From contig JALNXI010000060.1 of the NCBI GenBank assembly GCA_023230425.1, positions 1 through 10,188 of the forward strand: 10,188 nt of DNA. Direction: 5' to 3'. The translations under genes and the position numbers were made by a program. The notes beneath the pieces were generated by a model. That model ran no database searches and had not been told where the DNA came from. It saw nothing but the letters and a program-made list of their open reading frames with translations. Below, in pieces: positions 5,889 through 10,188 of this stretch. The stretch is from Methanoculleus sp. (GTDB lineage: Archaea; Halobacteriota; Methanomicrobia; Methanomicrobiales; Methanoculleaceae). Within the stretch, counting starts at the first letter, position 1. Each line of letters opens with the position of its first letter.

Positions 5889-7735
5889 GGTTAGCGCTGG
5901 TCGGTAACCCCAGCGTGGGCAAATCCCTGATCTTCAACCAGCTCACCGGCCTTGGGGTGGAGGTGAGCAACTACCCCGGGACCACCGTCGAGTTGCAACG
6001 GGGCAACACCTGTTTTCAGCGCGAGATGGTCGAGCTCGTGGACCTCCCCGGCATCTACTCGCTGGAAGGGAATTCCGACGAGGAGACCCTGGTCCGCGGG
6101 TTCCTGGACCGGCAGGACACCGATGCGGTCATCGCAGTGGTAAACGTCACGCGCCTGGAACGCAACCTCTACCTCCTCCTCCAGGTGGCGGAGTACGGCC
6201 TCCCGATGGTCGTCGTGCTGAACATGGCCGACGAAGCCCTAAAGCAGGGGCTCGAGATCGACCCCGGCCCGATCCGCGACCTCCTCGGCGTCGAGGTGAT
6301 CTTGACGGCCGCATCGCAGGGAAAGAACATAGACCGGATCATCCCGGCGGCCCTTGCCGCCACCCGGCCGTCGAAGGGGGAGATTCCCTACGACCACCAT
6401 GTAGAAGCCGCCGTCCGGAGCCTCGGGAAGATGTTTCTGGCCGACCGGAAGGAGAGCATCCGGGCGCTCCAGGGGTTCGGCGATAACCCGGAGATGCTCG
6501 AGGCGGCGCGGACGATCGCCGACGAGATCGAGTCCCGGCACCGGATGACGGTCGCCCAGATCATCGCTGCCAACCGGCACAACTTCGCCCGCCGGATCGC
6601 CGACCTCACGCTCAAAGAAGAGGCGATGCTCCCCCGGACCGATCTCGACAGCATCCTGACGCGGGTGTTCCCGGGCATCCCGATCCTCCTCGGTATCCTG
6701 GTGGGGATGCTCCTCGTGGTCTTCATCGTGGGATCGTTCCTCGAAGAGGTGATCGTGGGGCTCTTTAATGTATTTGCAATTCAACCGTTCCTCGCTCTCG
6801 GGCTGCCGCCGCTGGCAGAGGCACTGGGAACGTCCGTCCTCCTCGCGCTCCAGGCAGGCTTCGGTATAGCGTTTCCGTACGTCTTCCTCTTCTACATCAT
6901 CATATCCGTCCTCGAAGACTCCGGATACATGACCCGGGCAGCCTTCCTCGCCGACAGCGCTATGCACAGGGTCGGGATGCACGGCGGGGCGGTCATCCCC
7001 CTCACCCTGGCGTTCGGGTGCAACGTGCCGGCCATCATGAGCATACGGCTTCTGCACTCTCGCCGCGAGCGTATCATAGCCTCATTCCTGGTCACGATGG
7101 TCCCCTGCTCGGCCCGGACCGTCATCATCGCCGGGATTGTGGCAGGCTTCGTCGGCATCGGGGCGGCATTCAGCGTGTACGCCATCGTCTTTGTCCTGAT
7201 CCTCATCACGGGGCTCGTCCTCTCCCGCGTGGCACCCGGCGAACGGTTCGGTATGATCATGGAGATGGTCCCGCTCCGCCGGCCGGACCCGCGGCTGGTG
7301 ATGAAGAAGGCCTGGTCACGCCTCTCCGAGTTCCTCTTCATCGCGATGCCCCTCCTCCTGGCAGGAAGCGTCGTCCTCGGGCTGCTCGGGTTCTTCGGTA
7401 TCATGGCCATCTTCGAACAGATGGTGGAGCCCTATACCATGGCCCTCCTCGGCCTTCCCGGCTACTCGGCAACGGCGCTCATCTTCGGGATACTCCGGAA
7501 GGAGATGGCGTTTGAGACCCTTGCCATCCTCGCCGGCACCGCCGACCTCGGGATGGTGCTCTCGTCCCTCCAGCTGTACATATTTGCTGTTGTGACCGTC
7601 CTCTTCGTCCCCTGCCTTGCGACCATCACGGTCCTCCTGCGGGAAGTCGGTTCAAGGATCACGCTCGCAATCACGCTCTACACCGTTGCCCTCGGACTCC
7701 TTATCGGAGCCCTTATGTATCGTATCATGGCATAG
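5885..7735 (+). CDS. feoB: Ferrous iron transport protein B (GTPase-transporter)
   Basis: Role: GTP-dependent Fe(II) uptake across the cytoplasmic membrane. Seen: 616 residues. The N-terminal G domain has G1 GNPSVGKS (7-14), G2 NYPGTT (29-34), G3 DLPG (53-56), G4 NMAD (113-116) and G5 TAAS (141-144). A helical spacer domain covers about 165-250. A polytopic membrane region covers about 263-615 and has the family hallmarks SGYMTRAAFLAD (346-357), FGCNVPAIM (377-385, with Cys379) and PCSAR (407-411), the last two being the paired gate motifs. RKEMAFE (538-544) is also conserved. It is shorter than the 773-residue E. coli protein but ends in a hydrophobic C-terminal segment and looks complete. 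Start: ATG at 5885 overlaps the regulator stop and has GGAG 8 nt upstream; the frame is open upstream to 5828, but only inside the regulator gene. The next gene begins 13 nt downstream. Confidence 0.96.
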   Translation: MRLALVGNPSVGKSLIFNQLTGLGVEVSNYPGTTVELQRGNTCFQREMVELVDLPGIYSLEGNSDEETLVRGFLDRQDTDAVIAVVNVTRLERNLYLLLQVAEYGLPMVVVLNMADEALKQGLEIDPGPIRDLLGVEVILTAASQGKNIDRIIPAALAATRPSKGEIPYDHHVEAAVRSLGKMFLADRKESIRALQGFGDNPEMLEAARTIADEIESRHRMTVAQIIAANRHNFARRIADLTLKEEAMLPRTDLDSILTRVFPGIPILLGILVGMLLVVFIVGSFLEEVIVGLFNVFAIQPFLALGLPPLAEALGTSVLLALQAGFGIAFPYVFLFYIIISVLEDSGYMTRAAFLADSAMHRVGMHGGAVIPLTLAFGCNVPAIMSIRLLHSRRERIIASFLVTMVPCSARTVIIAGIVAGFVGIGAAFSVYAIVFVLILITGLVLSRVAPGERFGMIMEMVPLRRPDPRLVMKKAWSRLSEFLFIAMPLLLAGSVVLGLLGFFGIMAIFEQMVEPYTMALLGLPGYSATALIFGILRKEMAFETLAILAGTADLGMVLSSLQLYIFAVVTVLFVPCLATITVLLREVGSRITLAITLYTVALGLLIGALMYRIMA

Positions 7736-7748
7736 GTAGTCTACTGAT

Positions 7749-8468
7749 ATGTATCGCTACGTAACCGGCATCCCGATGATCGACAGGGAGTTCGGAGGTC
7801 TGCGGGCCGCCGCAAACGTTCTCATCCTGGCGCCGCCCCTGACCTACGCGGAGCACCTTGCCTACAGGATAGCCTGTCCCCGGACCGGGGAATGGACGGT
7901 TGCGATCTCGACCGACGAGCGTGCCGCCGATGTCGCCGGTGCATTCCGGAAGCAGGGGGCCGGCAGGAACCAGGTCGGGATCATCGATGCGGTCACGAAG
8001 AGTTCGGTGCCGACTCTCCGGGACACGGCGAGGGCGAAGTTTGTCACGAGCCCCCTTGACCTGACCAGCATGGCGATCAAGTTCTCCCGGATGGTAGAGG
8101 ATATGTGGAAGGAGGGGGTGATGGCCGATCCTCCGGGGCCGATGCCCCCGCCGGTCCGGCTCTGCGTCAACTCGGTCTCGACGCTTCTTATGTACGCACG
8201 GCTGGAGGTGACCTTCAGGTTCCTCCACGTCATCACGAACAGGGTGAAGAAACTTGAGGGGGTTGGTATCTACGTTCTCAACAGTGAGTCGTTCGACGAG
8301 AGAACCGTATCCACGATCAAGCAGCTGATGAACACGGTCATCGAGGTGAGGACGGATGACGGGAGGCAGTCGGTGGAACGGGACTTCCGTGTCATCGGCA
8401 TCCACGGCAGGACGACTCCCTGGATCCGTTACTTCTACGATGATGGAATACTGACGATTGAGGAATGA
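7749..8468 (+). CDS. KaiC/RAD55-like RecA-fold protein lacking Walker motifs (putative pseudo-ATPase)
   Basis: Seen: 239 residues. The start, YVTGIPMIDREFGGLRAAAN, has the layout of KaiC-like archaeal ATPases (TGI..LD...GGL..G). The nucleotide loop that should read GPPGTGKT is APPLTYAEH at residues 28-36, with no Lys or following Ser/Thr. The expected Walker B Asp is replaced in LCVNSVSTL (138-146). The remaining RecA-like strands are recognisable, for example VAISTDERAADV (51-62) and GIYVLNS (173-179). There is no signal peptide or membrane segment. Similar Walker-less KaiC-like proteins are known in euryarchaea without a firm function; a regulatory or scaffolding role is inference. It lies 13 nt after feoB and may be co-transcribed with it; a weak GGTAG lies 9 nt before the ATG. 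91 nt separate it from dph5. No helix-turn-helix or other output domain is visible. Confidence 0.7.
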   Translation: MYRYVTGIPMIDREFGGLRAAANVLILAPPLTYAEHLAYRIACPRTGEWTVAISTDERAADVAGAFRKQGAGRNQVGIIDAVTKSSVPTLRDTARAKFVTSPLDLTSMAIKFSRMVEDMWKEGVMADPPGPMPPPVRLCVNSVSTLLMYARLEVTFRFLHVITNRVKKLEGVGIYVLNSESFDERTVSTIKQLMNTVIEVRTDDGRQSVERDFRVIGIHGRTTPWIRYFYDDGILTIEE

Positions 8469-8559
8469 CGATGAAACCCTTACGCTCGTGCTCCAAAAAC
8501 CGCGTTCTCCCGATGTCGTGTCCCCCCGCCCCTCCCCTCGCCCCGGAGGCGAACCGGCC
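8469..8559 (+). promoter_or_regulatory. Intergenic leader with possible internal promoter and dph5 ribosome binding site
   Basis: This 91-nt gap is the largest within the plus-strand block. ATGAAACCCTTACGC at about 8470-8484 resembles the AAACC(C/T)TT elements seen before the radical SAM gene and could be a promoter giving a leader of about 50 nt. GGAGG at 8545-8549, 10 nt before the ATG at 8560, is a good Shine-Dalgarno sequence. The pyrimidine-rich stretch between them has no clear structure. Confidence 0.35.
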
Positions 8560-9312
8560 ATGCTGACGTTTGTGGGCCTCGGGCTCTACGACCTCGGCGA
8601 TATATCGGTCAAAGGCCTCGCATGCGTCCGTAACGCCGATGCCGTCTACTTAGAGTCATACACATCCCGGCTGATGGGGACGGACGTTGCTGAGATGGAG
8701 GCGTTCTTCGGCAAGGAGATCCGGGTGCTCGCGCGAGAGGACGTCGAGCAGGACCCCGGAGATATCATCGAGCGTGCCGCAAGAGGCCGGGTGGCGTTCC
8801 TGACCGGGGGGGACCCCATGGTCTCGACGACGCACGCCGACCTCCGGATGCGGGCGGCCGCTGCCGGTGTTGCAACCTCTATCATCCACGCCTCGTCCAT
8901 ATCGAGCGCCGTCTGCGGCCTCTCGGGTCTCCAGAACTACCGGTTCGGGAAGTCCTGTTCGGTGCCGTACCCCGCGAAGGGATGGTTCCCGACGGCCCCC
9001 GCCGAGACGGTTGCGGCAAACCTTGCTCTCAACCTGCACACGCTCGTCTACCTTGATATACAGACGGATCGCTACATGCGCATACCCGATGCGATTGCCA
9101 TACTCGAGGAGATGGCGGAGAAGCGCGGCACCGAACCTCCCGCACTCTACGTTGGCATCGCCCGGGCGGGGTCGGAGAGTCCCTTGGTTCGCGCGGGGAT
9201 CGGCGCGAAACTCAAAGAGACGGACTTCGGGCCCCCGCTCCACGTCCTCGTCGTGCCGGGAGAACTCCACCCCATGGAGCGCGAGTACCTGGAGACCTTT
9301 GCCGGCCTATGA
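8560..9312 (+). CDS. dph5: Diphthine synthase (diphthamide biosynthesis methyltransferase)
   Basis: Role: S-adenosylmethionine-dependent methylation of the modified histidine of translation elongation factor 2 during diphthamide synthesis, in the cytoplasm. Seen: 250 residues, a normal archaeal length. Hallmark blocks are MLTFVGLGLYD at 1-11, DISVKGL at 14-20, YTSRLMGTD near 34-42, FLTGGDPMVSTTH near 79-91 (the tetrapyrrole-methylase-like GGDP loop), GLQNYRFGK near 122-130, and GIARAGSES near 201-209. Start: ATG at 8560 gives the canonical N-terminus and has GGAGG 10 nt upstream; the frame is open further upstream to 8458, but that part overlaps the preceding gene and is Pro/Arg-rich. The stop overlaps the next start (ATGA), which suggests translational coupling to the DUF357 gene. 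Confidence 0.95.
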   Translation: MLTFVGLGLYDLGDISVKGLACVRNADAVYLESYTSRLMGTDVAEMEAFFGKEIRVLAREDVEQDPGDIIERAARGRVAFLTGGDPMVSTTHADLRMRAAAAGVATSIIHASSISSAVCGLSGLQNYRFGKSCSVPYPAKGWFPTAPAETVAANLALNLHTLVYLDIQTDRYMRIPDAIAILEEMAEKRGTEPPALYVGIARAGSESPLVRAGIGAKLKETDFGPPLHVLVVPGELHPMEREYLETFAGL

Positions 9313-9878
9313 CCCTCGAAGAGCAGGGAGCCCTCTTTGAAGAGGCTCTTCTCCAGACCCGGATTGCTGTTCTGGAGGGGACTCTCCTCCGCCGGGTGGC
9401 GGACGAGGTGTTCGAGATGGCTGCCGCATACCAGAGCGACGGCACGGCGTTTCTCCGGACGGGCGACCGGGTAAACGCGCTCGCGGGGTTTGCATACGGG
9501 TTCGGCTGGCTTGACGCAGGCTCGCGGCTCGGGCTGCTTGAGTCGCCTGCCGTCCACCCGCCGGATGCGGCAGACGTGTGCATTCCTGACTCGCTTGCCG
9601 CCCACCTGGATGAGAAGACCCACCGCTACCGGCGGATGCTTCATTCCGCTCTTACGATGGTTGAGGCGGGGCCGGACGAGGCGAGCCCGCTCCGTGCGGG
9701 CGCGGAGGTGCTTCATTCGGCGGCACATTCCTGGTACGCGGACGGCGTAGAGCACCTCAAGGCAGGCGACCTTGCCGGCGCCCTCGCCCGGTTCAGCTAC
9801 GGGTATGCCTGGCTTGATGCCGGCGTCCGTGCGGGGCTCTTCAGGGTTACCGGTGAGCGGGGCCTCTTTACTGTCTAG
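9309..9878 (+). CDS. Tandem DUF357 protein, function unknown
   Basis: Seen: 189 residues with two copies of a DUF357-like (PF04010-like) helical module, at about residues 30-77 and 131-178. Both copies carry the pattern DG..(F/H)L..GD...AL..F.YG..WLDAG.R.GL. By direct reading about 20 of 48 aligned positions are identical. Each copy is preceded by a helical segment (8-29 and 101-120). The protein has one cysteine, no signal peptide and no membrane segment, so it is presumably cytoplasmic. DUF357 proteins are archaeal and uncharacterised; many carry a single module, so this looks like an internal duplication or fusion. The start overlaps the dph5 stop (ATGA) and has only a weak GGAG 14 nt upstream, consistent with translational coupling. 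A link to diphthamide or translation is suggested by position only. Confidence 0.85.
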   Translation: MTLEEQGALFEEALLQTRIAVLEGTLLRRVADEVFEMAAAYQSDGTAFLRTGDRVNALAGFAYGFGWLDAGSRLGLLESPAVHPPDAADVCIPDSLAAHLDEKTHRYRRMLHSALTMVEAGPDEASPLRAGAEVLHSAAHSWYADGVEHLKAGDLAGALARFSYGYAWLDAGVRAGLFRVTGERGLFTV

Positions 9879-9893
9879 AGCAGCGATTCCAAA

Positions 9894-10188
9894 TTATCGG
9901 TAGTGCTCCAGCATATACCTGACAATTGATCTCAGAGGATCCGACCGAATTACGTTGCGCACCAACCCGCGTTCATGACAAACAATAACCTGGGGAGAAG
10001 ATTTCCATTATCGGGCTCTGGTGAAGCCCTATTCTGGCTGTCATTCTTCCCTGACGAGATTGGTGCCAGACCTGGCCTGAAGTTCGACCCTTTTCTTCTC
10101 AAGCATGTCCTCATGCCGTGGACCGTGGTGGCTATCGCCATAGGGGTGGGGCTGACGGGGAGGGGTCTCCCCCTCCCCTGTCTTGCGC
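9894..10188 (-). pseudogene. Possible decayed gene end (three in-frame stops), family unknown
   Basis: Read on the minus strand in one frame, 10188 down to 10044 is open and ends EDMLEKKRVELQARSGTNLV followed by REE. Stops follow at 10041-10043 (TGA), 10029-10031 (TAG) and 10008-10010 (TAA). 10007 down to 9897 is then open again and ends SDPLRSIVRYMLEHYR before a TAA at 9894-9896. Both open segments have balanced, protein-like composition and share the frame, as expected of a gene broken by point mutations. No family is recognised. The alternative is that this is chance reading on non-coding or repeat DNA, or antisense to the plus-strand frame from 9975. Confidence 0.3.
10157..10178. repeat. 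Perfect 9-bp GC-only hairpin
   Basis: GGGGAGGGG at 10157-10165 is exactly complementary to CCCCTCCCC at 10170-10178, with a TCTC loop. No T-tract follows on the plus strand, so it is not a classic intrinsic terminator. It could be the end of a repeat element or a structured 3' region. Its purine/pyrimidine asymmetry also makes alternative DNA structures conceivable. Confidence 0.6.

Larger units (their letters stand above)
9879..10188. other. AT-richer terminal stretch without a convincing intact gene
   Basis: About 310 nt follow the DUF357 gene with visibly lower GC and codon patterns unlike the neighbours. One plus-strand frame is open from ATG 9975 to the window edge (71 codons, possible hydrophobic segment near its end). 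It uses codons rare elsewhere in the window (AGA, TTA, CTA, TCA), and I recognise no family. In the same codon register on the minus strand there are two protein-like segments separated by stops (entered separately). A TATA-like GCATATACC is at 9911-9919. A strong hairpin ends the region. The stretch could be a decayed gene, a multicopy intergenic repeat, or the start of a gene beyond the edge. Confidence 0.4.

Noticed and set aside
6239..7057. Minus-strand frame of 272 codons
   Set aside because: It is antisense to feoB and rich in His, Glu, Asp and Arg, as expected from complementing hydrophobic codons. No motif is visible.
8458..8559. Upstream extension of diphthine synthase
   Set aside because: It overlaps the preceding gene and is Pro/Arg-rich. 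The canonical MLTFVGLGLYD start with a Shine-Dalgarno sequence is at 8560.
7725..8561. Minus-strand frame of 278 codons
   Set aside because: It is antisense to the KaiC-like gene and the dph5 leader. Its composition is Arg/Pro/His-rich and no family is recognised.
9894..10188. Stop-codon readthrough (selenocysteine or pyrrolysine) explaining the in-frame TGA and TAG
   Set aside because: Three different stops, including TAA, occur within 36 nt and there is no selenocysteine-type element or matching protein family. Decay or non-coding DNA is simpler.
1..10188. CRISPR arrays, tRNA or rRNA genes, transposases, toxin-antitoxin or phage-defence modules
   Set aside because: I looked for regular direct repeats, cloverleaf-like segments in the gaps, and recombinase or nuclease motifs. 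None was convincing.

Overview
The window looks like a GC-rich euryarchaeal chromosome, most likely a Methanomicrobiales methanogen close to Methanoculleus. This is inferred from the gene content: an archaeal pilin-like protein with a class III signal, a COG2108-type radical SAM protein, archaeal cis-prenyltransferases, a diphthine synthase, a DUF357 protein and a DtxR/FeoB iron locus. Several starts also lie about 26-30 nt from TATA-like boxes, as in archaeal leaderless transcripts. No taxonomic search was possible.

Layout. (1) 1-862, minus: the N-terminal 287 residues of a secreted pilin-like surface protein that runs off the left edge. (2) 1047-2836, plus: a radical SAM protein translationally coupled (TAATG) to a catalytically complete undecaprenyl-diphosphate synthase-type cis-prenyltransferase. 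(3) 2869-5141, minus: a family X DNA polymerase/PHP protein, followed with a GTGA overlap by a second, degenerate cis-prenyltransferase. The degenerate gene converges on the catalytic one with only 32 nt between them. (4) 5256-9878, plus: a co-directional block holding a DtxR-FeoA metalloregulator, FeoB, a KaiC-like pseudo-ATPase, diphthine synthase (dph5) and a tandem-DUF357 protein. (5) 9879-10188: AT-richer DNA with no convincing intact gene, a possible decayed minus-strand gene end, and a perfect 9-bp hairpin.

How the genes may work together. The two cis-prenyltransferase genes look like the catalytic and the NgBR/Nus1-like regulatory halves of a heteromeric enzyme making the polyprenyl (dolichol) glycan carrier. 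The pilin-like protein next door carries nine N-glycosylation sequons, so it is a plausible end user of that lipid. DtxR-FeoA and FeoB form a self-contained ferrous iron uptake and regulation unit with no separate feoA. The strongest oddities are a PolX whose palm has lost two of three catalytic aspartates while its PHP nuclease site is fully preserved, and a KaiC-like protein that has lost its Walker A motif. I see no defence system, CRISPR array, tRNA, rRNA or complete mobile element.
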